A DNA stretch of 35,896 nucleotides from an uncultured Pelagibacteraceae bacterium (GCA_902597555.1 CACJYE010000006.1:1-35896); one strand, 5' to 3'; shown: positions 22,378 to 31,766, counted from the stretch's first letter. Program-made: numbers and translations. The notes: a model not told the origin generated them from the sequence alone.

Positions 22378-22556
22378 AAAAAGTTGAAATTACAGATGAT
22401 TCTGGAAAAATAACTAAAGTTGATATCAAAAAATTTAAAAAACATATAGATGAGTATCATTTAAATGGATCAAGCGTTCATGAAGAAAATGGACATTATT
22501 TTACAGTTGACCAAAAATTTAGAGATAAAATAGACAGCTTATATGAACAAGAATAA
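22374..22556 (+). CDS. Small (60 aa) charged soluble protein of unknown function embedded between livH and livM
   Basis: GTG start overlaps the livH stop (GTGA) and the ORF end overlaps the livM start; MKKVEITDDSGKITKVDIKKFKKHIDEYHLNGSSVHEENGHYFTVDQKFRDKIDSLYEQE. Confidence 0.7.
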   Translation: MKKVEITDDSGKITKVDIKKFKKHIDEYHLNGSSVHEENGHYFTVDQKFRDKIDSLYEQE

Positions 22557-23595
22557 TTTAATTTTATACTCTGGTATTTTGATTTTTGGTTTAGCAGCCC
22601 CATTCCTTTTTCCAGCTTTTAAAGTTCAGTTGTCAATACTATGTGTGTTGATAGTTCTCGCGACTACTTGGAATATCCAAGGTGGGGAGATGGGTTATAA
22701 TTCATTTGGAAATATTTTATTCTATGGTCTTGGGATGTATCTTTGTGCATCGGTTCAAGTTGGAATGTTCTTTCCATTAGCGGAATGGACAGAGAGTGGT
22801 GGTGAAAAAACATTTGTTCATACTCCTGCTCAATTTTTTCAAGGAATGGCTGTTGGGTTAGTTGTTGCAGCTATAGTTCCAACCATTATTGCTGGTTTAA
22901 TTGGATATTCAATTTTAGGTCTAAGAGGGCATTACTTTGCAATCTGCACATTGGGTTTAGGAGTGGCAGCAGGTGAAATTTCTGGAGGAATAGAAATTAT
23001 TGGTGCAGGTCAAGGATTTACAACACCCCCATTTCCAGACGTTGGGAGTTTAGAAGCAAGAGGAGAGTTTTTTTATTTCTTAAGTTTATTTACTTTAATT
23101 CTGACATTTATTGCAGTGCGTTCAATTTATTCTACGAGATTTAAATTAATACTTAATGCTATAAGAGACAATGAGGATAAAGCCGAAGCAATGGGTATTG
23201 AAACAATGAAATATAAAATTATTGGCTGGATGATCTCAGCTTTCTTTTGTGGATTAGCCGGTGGAATAATGGGTGGATTAGTTGGCTATATAGACTCTAC
23301 AGACGTTGCTTTCGATGGAAGAGAGATGGGTGTATTCATGGTATTGATGGCAATACTTGGAGGAAAGGGAACACTTTGGGGTCCGATTATAGGTGCAACT
23401 ATATTCCATATATTTAAAGAAGGTTTTTGGACATTCTTTTTAGGTTGGCAGTATGTTGCTCTTGGAGTTTTGATTGTAGTAATTGTAATTTATTTCCCAG
23501 AGGGAATTATGGGATGGTTAAGAGAAAAATATCCAGAACGTTTCGGTGAAGTAGTTGATGAAAAAGATCGTAAAGCACAGGTAGAACTTAAATGA
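22543..23595 (+). CDS. Liv-type ABC transporter permease (LivM-like, system 1)
   Basis: LRGHYFAICTLGLGVAAGEI, LILNAIRDNEDKAEAMGIETMKYKIIGWMISAFFCGLAGGIMG. Confidence 0.93.
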   Translation: MNKNNLILYSGILIFGLAAPFLFPAFKVQLSILCVLIVLATTWNIQGGEMGYNSFGNILFYGLGMYLCASVQVGMFFPLAEWTESGGEKTFVHTPAQFFQGMAVGLVVAAIVPTIIAGLIGYSILGLRGHYFAICTLGLGVAAGEISGGIEIIGAGQGFTTPPFPDVGSLEARGEFFYFLSLFTLILTFIAVRSIYSTRFKLILNAIRDNEDKAEAMGIETMKYKIIGWMISAFFCGLAGGIMGGLVGYIDSTDVAFDGREMGVFMVLMAILGGKGTLWGPIIGATIFHIFKEGFWTFFLGWQYVALGVLIVVIVIYFPEGIMGWLREKYPERFGEVVDEKDRKAQVELK

Positions 23596-24332
23596 GTATT
23601 TTAGAAGTAAGCAATGTAAGTAAATCATTTGGTGGTGTTAAAGCTAATGTCGACATCTCAATGAATGTTGAAAAAGGTAAGATAGTTGGATTAATTGGGC
23701 CAAATGGTTCAGGCAAAACCACATTGTTTAATTCAATTGTAGGGACTTACCCAATAGATAATGGATCTATTAAATTTAATGGCAAAGAAGTTTCTGAGCT
23801 ACCAGTCCCAGTTATTGCTAAGCTAGGACTGCTAAGAACGTTTCAACAAACTAGAATTTATGGAAAACTTAATTGCATAGAAAATATGCTCATTAGTCAC
23901 AAAGGTAGTGATGCAAATTTAATGAAAATATTTTCTAAAATACCAAAAGAATTGACTGAAAAAGCAGAAAATCTATTAAATTTTGTTGGATTATATCAAA
24001 AAAGAAAGCTAAGAGCAGGAGACCTATCTTTTGGTCAGCAAAAATTATTAGAATTGGCAATGGCATTAATGAATGAACCAGAGATGTTACTGTTAGATGA
24101 GCCTACAGCTGGAATTAATCCAACCCTAATAAATGGTATTATTGATAGATTAATTAAAGTAAATCAAGATTTTGGAATAACACTTTTAGTGATTGAGCAT
24201 AACATGAGAGTGATTATGCAATTAGCAGAAAATATTTTTTGTTTAGCTCATGGTAAAATGTTGGCTAATGGATCACCAGATGAAATTAAAAATGATAAAC
24301 GTGTCATAGATGCATATTTAGGAGCACAATAA
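23592..24332 (+). CDS. Liv-type ABC transporter ATP-binding protein (LivG-like, system 1)
   Basis: Walker A GPNGSGKTTL, signature LSFGQQKLLELAMAL, Walker B LLLDEPTAGINP. Confidence 0.93.
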   Translation: MSILEVSNVSKSFGGVKANVDISMNVEKGKIVGLIGPNGSGKTTLFNSIVGTYPIDNGSIKFNGKEVSELPVPVIAKLGLLRTFQQTRIYGKLNCIENMLISHKGSDANLMKIFSKIPKELTEKAENLLNFVGLYQKRKLRAGDLSFGQQKLLELAMALMNEPEMLLLDEPTAGINPTLINGIIDRLIKVNQDFGITLLVIEHNMRVIMQLAENIFCLAHGKMLANGSPDEIKNDKRVIDAYLGAQ

Positions 24333-25117
24333 TGGCTAATCAATACGAAGTATTAGGAAAAGCTCCAACACCAGATGATTTAAAAAAATTATCTCCAAAC
24401 GAAGTTCATTTAACTATTAAAAACTTAAACGCAGGTTATGGAAAAATGGAAATTTTACATAACTTTGATTTATTCGTAAATAAAGCTCAGTCTTTATGTT
24501 TAATTGGTCCTAATGGTGCAGGCAAATCTACAATTCTTCATTCAATTTATGGTTTTACAAATATTTTTTCTGGTCAAATTGAACTTGAAGGAAAAGAAAT
24601 TACAAATCTTACCCCAGCAGAAAAGTTAAAGTCAGTTGGTATAGCCTATATATTACAGGACAACTCTGTATTTCCAGATATGACAGTAGAAGAGAATTTA
24701 TTAATGGGAGGATACATAAAAGAAAAAACAGACGAATCATTTGAAGAGGCTGAAAGAATTTTTGAAAAGTATGAAAGGTTAAGAAATAGAAGAAACCAAC
24801 CTGCAAAAGTTTTATCTGGAGGTGAGAGAAGATTGCTGGAAATATCAAGAGCTTTAGTTATGAAACCATCAGTACTTTTAGTAGATGAACCATCTATTGG
24901 ACTTGAACCTAGATATATTGAAATGGTTTTTGAAATATTAAGAGATCTTCAGCAAAATGAAAAAAAAACAATCATTCTAGTTGAGCAAAATGCCAAAAAA
25001 GGATTAGAGTTTGCAGATATTGGATACGTTTTGGTATCTGGGCAAACTGCAATTGCAGGTAAAGGAGATGATTTACTTCAAAATCCTGATGTTGGTAGAC
25101 TGTTCCTAGGTGGATAA
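24332..25117 (+). CDS. Liv-type ABC transporter ATP-binding protein (LivF-like, system 1)
   Basis: GPNGAGKSTIL, LSGGERRLLEISRALVMKPSVLLVDEPSIGLEP; N-terminal extension of about 30 aa. Confidence 0.92.
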   Translation: MANQYEVLGKAPTPDDLKKLSPNEVHLTIKNLNAGYGKMEILHNFDLFVNKAQSLCLIGPNGAGKSTILHSIYGFTNIFSGQIELEGKEITNLTPAEKLKSVGIAYILQDNSVFPDMTVEENLLMGGYIKEKTDESFEEAERIFEKYERLRNRRNQPAKVLSGGERRLLEISRALVMKPSVLLVDEPSIGLEPRYIEMVFEILRDLQQNEKKTIILVEQNAKKGLEFADIGYVLVSGQTAIAGKGDDLLQNPDVGRLFLGG

Positions 25118-25821
25118 TGATTAAAAAAAATTTTTTCTTTAAAGGATATAGATCTATATTTACTCATGATAGTCCAGCTATAGCTCTAACTTGTTGCTTT
25201 ATAGCGATTGGAGCTCTATTTAAAAATTTAGGTTTTAATATTCAGGAAAGTATTTTTTCAACTGTTTTAACTTATGCTTTACCAGGCTCACTAGTAATGG
25301 CTGAGTCCATGTTAATTGGAGCATCTTTGTTAAATATTTTTTTGGCTGTATGGATTGTGAATGCGAGACTTTACCCTATGGCTGTATCTTTATTTCCGTT
25401 AATGATGCATAAAAGTCAACCAAAGTGGAAGTATTATTTCTCATGTCATTTCATTGCTATTTCCGCATGGCTAATCATGAAAAGCAATTATAAAAACATT
25501 CCAAAAAAACATAGAATTGATTATTGGATTGGTATTGGAAGTGCAACGGTAAGTGTATCAGTAATTGGAACATTTTTAGGTTTCTCTTTTTCAGAACATT
25601 TGAATAAAGATATGATGTTGGGTTTAGCAATTCTTAATCCAGTTTATTTTCTATGTATGATGATTGGTGCATCTAAAACCATACCAGTGACTCTATCAGT
25701 TTTATTTGGAACTATATTAGGACCAATTATTTATTTACTCTCACCAGAGTGGTCAATTTTGATAGCAGGTATAATTGGTGGAACCTTAGCTTATCTAGTA
25801 GGAGAGCACAGTGTCAGCTAA
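25117..25821 (+). CDS. azlC: AzlC-family branched-chain amino acid exporter subunit
   Basis: PAIALTCCFIAIGALFKNLGFNIQESIFSTVLTYALPGSLVMAE...NARLYPMAVSLFPLM; followed by an AzlD-like gene. Confidence 0.85.
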   Translation: MIKKNFFFKGYRSIFTHDSPAIALTCCFIAIGALFKNLGFNIQESIFSTVLTYALPGSLVMAESMLIGASLLNIFLAVWIVNARLYPMAVSLFPLMMHKSQPKWKYYFSCHFIAISAWLIMKSNYKNIPKKHRIDYWIGIGSATVSVSVIGTFLGFSFSEHLNKDMMLGLAILNPVYFLCMMIGASKTIPVTLSVLFGTILGPIIYLLSPEWSILIAGIIGGTLAYLVGEHSVS

Positions 25822-26134
25822 TATTGTTTACGCAATCATTGTTACGTCTTTAGCAACTTTTTTGTCTAGATTTTTGGGCGCTCTAACATCTGAGGGTATT
25901 AAAGAAACTTCCAAGGTTTTTAAGTGGTTTAATTGTTTAGCCTATGCAACCTTGGCAGCACTAATAGCTAGAACTATAATTTTTCCTGCTGGTGTTTTGG
26001 TAGATGCTAGTTATTACAGTAGATCAATTGTTGTGTTTTTATCCTTGTTTGTTTTTTTTATTTCTAAGAAAAACTTTGTTTATCCAACAATTTTCTCAGC
26101 TATTAGTATGGCAATAATTAACAATTATATCTGA
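25811..26134 (+). CDS. azlD: AzlD-family small membrane subunit
   Basis: 107-aa, about 4-TM protein with SLATFLSRFLGAL; GTG start overlaps azlC, the classical azlCD pairing. Confidence 0.8.
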   Translation: MSANIVYAIIVTSLATFLSRFLGALTSEGIKETSKVFKWFNCLAYATLAALIARTIIFPAGVLVDASYYSRSIVVFLSLFVFFISKKNFVYPTIFSAISMAIINNYI

Positions 26135-26173
26135 TGAAATTGATTTATAAAATAAGGTAAAATAAAATTTAGA

Positions 26174-27085
26174 ATGCAAAAAATTACAGGCATAGACATT
26201 CAAAAACACGATAAATCAAATAGGATTATAAAAATTAGTTTAGAAAATGACATAATAGATAAATTAATTTTCCCTTTTAATAAATTTGATTTAACAGCAT
26301 TAGAACTAAAACCATTTACAAGATTTACTTTAGCTAAAAGTTTAGATGATTTAACAAATAATAAATTAAGCGAATTAATGAACTCAATTATTAGAGATAG
26401 ATCTACAGGTTGCTTTATTATTGGACCAAAAAATATAACCACAAAAATTAATGATAAATTTTTAGTTAAGTTATCAACTGCAATAGCTCATCTAATTGGT
26501 GTACCTAATCATGATGCCATGGCAGGAAAATATTATGCTCGTTTTCATGTTAAACATGAAGATACTAGCGACTCTTACCTAAGAAAGGCTTATAGGAATA
26601 TGGATCTTCATACAGATGGGACATATGTGAAAGATGTAACCGATTGGTTAATTATGACAAAAATTGATGAGCAAAATGTTGAGGGTGGTGAAACAGCCAT
26701 GTTACACCTTGATGACTGGGAGCATTGTGATGATTTATACAATGATCCAGTTGGGAGACAAAATTTTGTTTGGGGGTCACCAAAAAGTAAAAATATTGAT
26801 TACAAGGTAGAGCACCCAGTCTTCTCTACTGATAAAGAGGGAAGACCAACGATATCTTATATTGATCAATTTCCAGAACCTAAAAATATGGATCAAGGAA
26901 ATTTTTTACAGAGATTGTCTGATGGATTAGAGGAAAGTAAAAATAAAATAATTACAAAATTACCTGTTGGATTCTCTGTGATTGCAAATAATTATTTCTG
27001 GCTTCATGGAAGAAAACCTTTCAAAGAAAACAAGGAATTAAGCAGAGAATTACTAAGAATTAGAGGTTCTTTTTTTGTTAATTAA
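26174..27085 (+). CDS. glaH: CsiD/GlaH-like glutarate 2-hydroxylase (Fe(II)/2-oxoglutarate dioxygenase)
   Basis: Strong recalled similarity to E. coli CsiD along the length: TAIAHLIGVPNHDAMAGKYYARFHVKHEDTSDSYLRKAYRNMDLHTDGTYV (HxD), KIDEQNVEGGETAMLHLDDWEH, SYIDQF, NNYFWLHGRKPF, ELLRIRGSFF. Confidence 0.87.
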   Translation: MQKITGIDIQKHDKSNRIIKISLENDIIDKLIFPFNKFDLTALELKPFTRFTLAKSLDDLTNNKLSELMNSIIRDRSTGCFIIGPKNITTKINDKFLVKLSTAIAHLIGVPNHDAMAGKYYARFHVKHEDTSDSYLRKAYRNMDLHTDGTYVKDVTDWLIMTKIDEQNVEGGETAMLHLDDWEHCDDLYNDPVGRQNFVWGSPKSKNIDYKVEHPVFSTDKEGRPTISYIDQFPEPKNMDQGNFLQRLSDGLEESKNKIITKLPVGFSVIANNYFWLHGRKPFKENKELSRELLRIRGSFFVN

Positions 27086-27117
27086 TTCAATATAATCAAT
27101 ATAAAGTATCCAAAATT

Positions 27118-27885
27118 ATGAATTTAGGTTTTATTGGTACTGGAAAAATTGCAGCTTCAGTGATTACTGGAATATGTAAATCAAAAATTTCCTATAAGAA
27201 AATTATTATTTCTCCAAGAAATAAAAAAATAGCTCTTGGGTTAAAAAGAAAGTTTAAAAAAATAATTATTGCCAAGGATAATCAACAAATTATAGATCAA
27301 TCTAATTGGGTATTTTTATCTGTTACACCTACTGTTGGTGAAAAAATTATTAAAGATTTAAAATTTAAATCGACCCAAACAGTTGTTAGTTTTATTTCAA
27401 CAATTACTTTATCTCAATTAAAAAGAGCAATTAAAGTAAAAGCAAAAATTGTAAGAGCAATACCTCTACCTCCAATTTCATTAAAGAAAGGTCCTGTACC
27501 TATTTGTCCCCCTAATTCAAAAGTTAAAGCGTTTTTCAATAACTTGGGCACAACCGTAGAAATTAAGAATGAAAAATTGTCTATAAATTTTTGGTCAACC
27601 TCTGGCATGATGGCGCCTTTTTATGAGATGTTGAGAGTAATGACTGATTGGTTGGTAAAAAGAGGGGTAAAAAGAAATAATGCTCAAAAATATATTACTT
27701 CTTTATTTTTAGCTTTATCCGAAGATGCTGTAGTAAATTCAAAAGAAAATTTAAAGAATTTAGTAAAAGAGTCTCAAACGCCAAAAGGTTTAAATGAACA
27801 AGGTGTTAAAGAATTAACTAAAGCTGGATTTTATAGATCTCTAGAAAGAGCATTAAATAGTATTCACAGAAGACTTAACAAATAA
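27118..27885 (+). CDS. Divergent pyrroline-5-carboxylate reductase-like protein (ProC family)
   Basis: MNLGFIGTGKIAASVITGICKSKISYKKIIISPRNKK, VSFISTITLSQL, VRAIPLPPISLKKGPVPI; the C-terminal ProC motif is altered (TPKGLNEQGV). Confidence 0.75.
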   Translation: MNLGFIGTGKIAASVITGICKSKISYKKIIISPRNKKIALGLKRKFKKIIIAKDNQQIIDQSNWVFLSVTPTVGEKIIKDLKFKSTQTVVSFISTITLSQLKRAIKVKAKIVRAIPLPPISLKKGPVPICPPNSKVKAFFNNLGTTVEIKNEKLSINFWSTSGMMAPFYEMLRVMTDWLVKRGVKRNNAQKYITSLFLALSEDAVVNSKENLKNLVKESQTPKGLNEQGVKELTKAGFYRSLERALNSIHRRLNK

Positions 27886-27890
27886 ATTAA

Positions 27891-28679
27891 ATGTCTGAAA
27901 ATATTTTAGAGATTAATAATTTAAGTAAATATTTTGGTGGATTAGCTGCAGTTTCAGATTGTTCAATAAAAGTTAAAAGAGGAACTATTACTGGTATCAT
28001 TGGGCCAAATGGATCTGGTAAGACAACTTTATTTAATTTAATTGCTGGAAACTTAAAATCCTCTGGTGGAAATGTTGTTTTTGATGATGAAAATATTACT
28101 GATGTTCCATCTTATGAATTGTTTTCTAAAGGGTTGTTAAGAACATTTCAAATTGCACATGAGTTTTCAAATTTATCTGTTTTAGAAAATTTAATGATGG
28201 TTCCAGGAAATCAATCTGGAGAAAAAATAATGACAGCATTATTTAAACCAGGTTTAGTTGCACAAGAAGAGGCTGTGGTTAAAGAGAAAGCGAAAGAAGT
28301 TGTTGAATTTTTAAATTTAGGACATTTATCAAATGAGCTCGCTGGAAATCTTTCAGGTGGACAAAAGAAATTATTAGAACTTGGAAGAACCATGATGGTT
28401 GATGCAAAATTAGTATTATTAGATGAAGTAGGGGCTGGAGTTAACAGAACTTTGTTAAAAGATCTTGGAACTGCAATAGAAAAGTTAAATAAAGAAAAAG
28501 GTTATACTTTTTGTATGATTGAACATGATATGGATTTTATTGGAAGATTGTGTGATCCAGTGATTGTAATGGCTGAGGGTTCAGTATTATTTGAAGGAAG
28601 TGTTGATGAAGCAAAAAAAGATGAGAAAGTTATCGAAAGCTATCTTGGAAGAGGATCAAAATTAAAGGATACAAACTAA
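27891..28679 (+). CDS. Liv-type ABC transporter ATP-binding protein (LivG-like, system 2)
   Basis: GPNGSGKTTLFNLIAG, LSGGQKKLLELGRTMMVDAKLVLLDEVGAGVN. Confidence 0.92.
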   Translation: MSENILEINNLSKYFGGLAAVSDCSIKVKRGTITGIIGPNGSGKTTLFNLIAGNLKSSGGNVVFDDENITDVPSYELFSKGLLRTFQIAHEFSNLSVLENLMMVPGNQSGEKIMTALFKPGLVAQEEAVVKEKAKEVVEFLNLGHLSNELAGNLSGGQKKLLELGRTMMVDAKLVLLDEVGAGVNRTLLKDLGTAIEKLNKEKGYTFCMIEHDMDFIGRLCDPVIVMAEGSVLFEGSVDEAKKDEKVIESYLGRGSKLKDTN

Positions 28680-29386
28680 TGGCATATTTTGAAGGAATAG
28701 AAATGACAGGTGGTTATGGTAATGGTCCTGACATTATTAGTTCGTGTTCAGTAAATGTTAATAAAGGTGAAATAGTTTCTATTTTAGGTCCTAATGGAGC
28801 TGGTAAATCAACTGCAATGAAAGCGATGTTGGGCTTGCTGAATTTAAAGTCTGGATCAGTAAAGATTGATGGTAAGGATATTTCAAAATTATCTCCTCAA
28901 GATCGAGTTAAGCAAGGTATTTCTTTTGTGCCACAGACTAAAAATGTTTTTGCAGGGATGACTGTTGAAGAAAATTTAGAAATGGGTGCATTTCTTGTTG
29001 AGGATGAAATCAAAAATATAATTGAGGAAATTTATGAATTATTTCCAATTTTAAGAGAGAAAAGAAATCAGTTGGTTGGTGAACTTTCTGGAGGTCAAAG
29101 ACAACAAGTAGCTCTAGGTCGAGCTTTAATGATTAAACCCACTGTTTTAATGTTAGACGAACCAACTGCCGGTGTATCGCCAATTGTGATGGACGAATTA
29201 TTTGATCATATTGTAAAAGTAAAAAGAACAAACGTTGCTATCTTAATGGTAGAACAAAATGCAAAACAAGCCTTAAGCATTTCAGATAGAGGCTACGTGC
29301 TAGTGACTGGAGAAAATCGTTATTCAGGAACTGGAAAAGAATTATTAGACGATCCAAGAGTAAGAAGCTCTTTTTTGGGAGGGTAA
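28679..29386 (+). CDS. Liv-type ABC transporter ATP-binding protein (LivF-like, system 2)
   Basis: GPNGAGKSTAMKAMLGLL, LSGGQRQQVALGRALMIKPTVLMLDEPTAGVSP. Confidence 0.92.
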   Translation: MAYFEGIEMTGGYGNGPDIISSCSVNVNKGEIVSILGPNGAGKSTAMKAMLGLLNLKSGSVKIDGKDISKLSPQDRVKQGISFVPQTKNVFAGMTVEENLEMGAFLVEDEIKNIIEEIYELFPILREKRNQLVGELSGGQRQQVALGRALMIKPTVLMLDEPTAGVSPIVMDELFDHIVKVKRTNVAILMVEQNAKQALSISDRGYVLVTGENRYSGTGKELLDDPRVRSSFLGG

Positions 29387-29387
29387 T

Positions 29388-30399
29388 ATGGATTTTGTAA
29401 ATGCAATAATTCTTTTATTAAATTATATTTTCATTCCTGCATTAACTTATGGTTCTCAGTTAGCATTGGGTGCAATATTTGTAACACTTATTTATGGAAT
29501 TTTAAGATTTGCAAATTTCGCAACTGGTGACATGATGTCTTTTGGAACCATGATGACAATATTGTTTACATGGTATTTTCAATCTTTAGGTGTTTCTTTA
29601 GGTGTTTTACCTACTGCTTTATTGGCTATTCCATTTGGTATAATTTTCATGATTTTTTTACATGCTTTTAATAGATAAGTTTGTCTTTAAGTATTATAGA
29701 AATCAAAAAAGCCCCCCAGTTCAATTTGCAATGGTGAGTATTGGAGTAATGTTTGTAACACAAGCAGTGGTAAGAATTATTATTGGACCTGGTGACAGAA
29801 GATTTTTTGATGGTGAAAAATTTATTATTAAAGCTCGTGAATTTAAGGAGATGACAGGTTTAAATGAAGGTCTTGCATTGAAATCAACTCAAGTGATAAC
29901 CATTTTTGTAACAATAGTTTTAGTCTCTTTATTGTTTTGGTTTTTAAATAGAACAAAAACTGGAAAAAGTATGAAAGCTTATTCTGATAATGAAGATCTT
30001 GCTTTGTTGTCAGGTATTGATCCAAAAAAAATAGTTTTAGTTACTTGGGTTATCGCTGGAATTTTAGCTACAATAGGCGGTGCTTTGTATGGTTTGGATA
30101 AAAGTTTTAAACCATTTACTTATTTTAATAATATGCTTCCTATTTTTGCTGCCGCAATTGTTGGAGGAATTGGAAATCCATTTGGAGCTTTTTTAGGTGG
30201 ATATGTAATTGCTTTTTCTGAAATATTGCTCACTTACGCATATAAAAAATTCTTTATGTATATTTTACCAGAAAGTATGGAGCCAAGTAGTTTGGTTCAG
30301 TTATTATCCACAGATTATAAGTTTGCAGTCTCGTTTTCTATTCTTGTAATTGTTTTAATTTATCGACCTTCGGGAATATTTAAGGGGAAAGTATTGTGA
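29388..30399 (+). pseudogene. Liv-type permease (LivH-like, system 2) split by a 1-nt frameshift at a T7 tract into 29388-29678 and 29662-30399
   Basis: ORF 1 carries the LivH N-terminus (GAIFVTLIYGILRFANFATGDMMSFG); ORF 2 carries the rest (LLIDKFVFKYYRNQKSPPVQFAMVSIGVMF...). Removing one T from 29653-29659 gives ...IIFMIFYMLLIDKFVFKYYR... in one frame. Pseudogene status not established. Confidence 0.85.
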
Positions 30400-31766
30400 G
30401 AAAAAACTTAAATGTAATTGCAGCATACAGTATCATGATGGTACTCATTCTGATGGTTGGTATATTTCAGTCTTGGAACATAGCGTTATCAATATTTAAT
30501 CTTTGTTTAATTTCCGCAGTTATGACAATGGGTGCGAATATTCAATGGGGATATGCTGGTTTAATTAATTTTGGAATTATGGGTTATACAGCTTTAGGTG
30601 GTTTAGCTGCGGTATTAATATCTGTAGATCCTGTCCAAGAAGCTTGGAGGGCTGGAGGTTTCGACATTCTGATGTCATTGTGGCTGATAGTAGTAATGGT
30701 ATTAGTTATACGCTTTGTTTTAAAAAGATTTGAAAAATCAAAAATAAGAACGTACAGCATAGCTGCAATAATAATTTCAGGTATTTTACTTATCAGATTT
30801 TCTGCAGAGCCAGGCATAGAAGCAATTGAAGCAGTAGATCCAGCTAAAACTGGTTTCTTAGGAGGATTTGGATTACCAATTATATTTTCATGGATAGTAG
30901 GAGCACTTTTTGCTGGTGGTTTAGCTTTTATAGTTGGAAAAGTTGCGCTTGGTCTTAGAGCAGATTATTTAGCTATCGCAACACTTCTTATTTCTGAAAT
31001 TGTTATTGCAATTATTAAACATGAAGACTGGCTCACAAGAGGAGTCAAAAATGTTATTGGCTTAAAAAGACCTGCACCTTATGAAGTAGATCTTCAAACA
31101 ACTGATTGGTTTATTAAATTAGTTGAAAAGTTTAATTCAGGAAAATTAAGTGTAATTGAGAATTTAGCTGATAGACAAGCTGCTTTAAATCAACTTGTTA
31201 TTGAAGGCTCTTCAGTATTTGTAAAACTGTGTTATTCAGGATTATTTTTAGTAGTAGTAATCATTCTTTTAATTTTAACTCAAAAGGCTCTTTATTCTCC
31301 ATGGGGAAGAATGATGAGGGCAATTAGAGACAATGAGGAAGCTGCAAATGCAATGGGTAAAAATGTTGTTAAACAACATTTACTAATTTTTATTTTAGGC
31401 TCAGCAATTGTTGGAATTGCGGGTGCAATGCTTGTTACACAAGATGGTTTATTTACACCGGGAAGTTATAGACCTATGAGATATACGTTTTTGATTTGGG
31501 TGATGGTAATTGTTGGAGGAAGTGGAAATAATTTTGGAGCAATTTTAGGAGGATTTGTTGTTTGGTTTTTATGGATAGAAGCTGCACCAATATCATTATT
31601 CTTAATAAACTTTTTCACTGCGGGAATTCCTGAAACAAATGCACTTAAAGCTCATTTAATTGAAAGCGTTCCTTATTTCAGATTTTTACTAATGGGATTA
31701 GGATTGTTGTTTATAATGAGGTATAGACCTAAAGGTATACTTCCTGAAAAAATAGAAATAAAGTAA
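30396..31766 (+). CDS. Liv-type ABC transporter permease (LivM-like, system 2)
   Basis: WGYAGLINFGIMGYTALGGLAAVLIS, GLRADYLAIATLLISEIVIAI, MMRAIRDNEEAANAMGKNVVKQHLLIFILGSAIVGIAGAML; 456 aa with an enlarged middle segment. Confidence 0.92.
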   Translation: MRKNLNVIAAYSIMMVLILMVGIFQSWNIALSIFNLCLISAVMTMGANIQWGYAGLINFGIMGYTALGGLAAVLISVDPVQEAWRAGGFDILMSLWLIVVMVLVIRFVLKRFEKSKIRTYSIAAIIISGILLIRFSAEPGIEAIEAVDPAKTGFLGGFGLPIIFSWIVGALFAGGLAFIVGKVALGLRADYLAIATLLISEIVIAIIKHEDWLTRGVKNVIGLKRPAPYEVDLQTTDWFIKLVEKFNSGKLSVIENLADRQAALNQLVIEGSSVFVKLCYSGLFLVVVIILLILTQKALYSPWGRMMRAIRDNEEAANAMGKNVVKQHLLIFILGSAIVGIAGAMLVTQDGLFTPGSYRPMRYTFLIWVMVIVGGSGNNFGAILGGFVVWFLWIEAAPISLFLINFFTAGIPETNALKAHLIESVPYFRFLLMGLGLLFIMRYRPKGILPEKIEIK

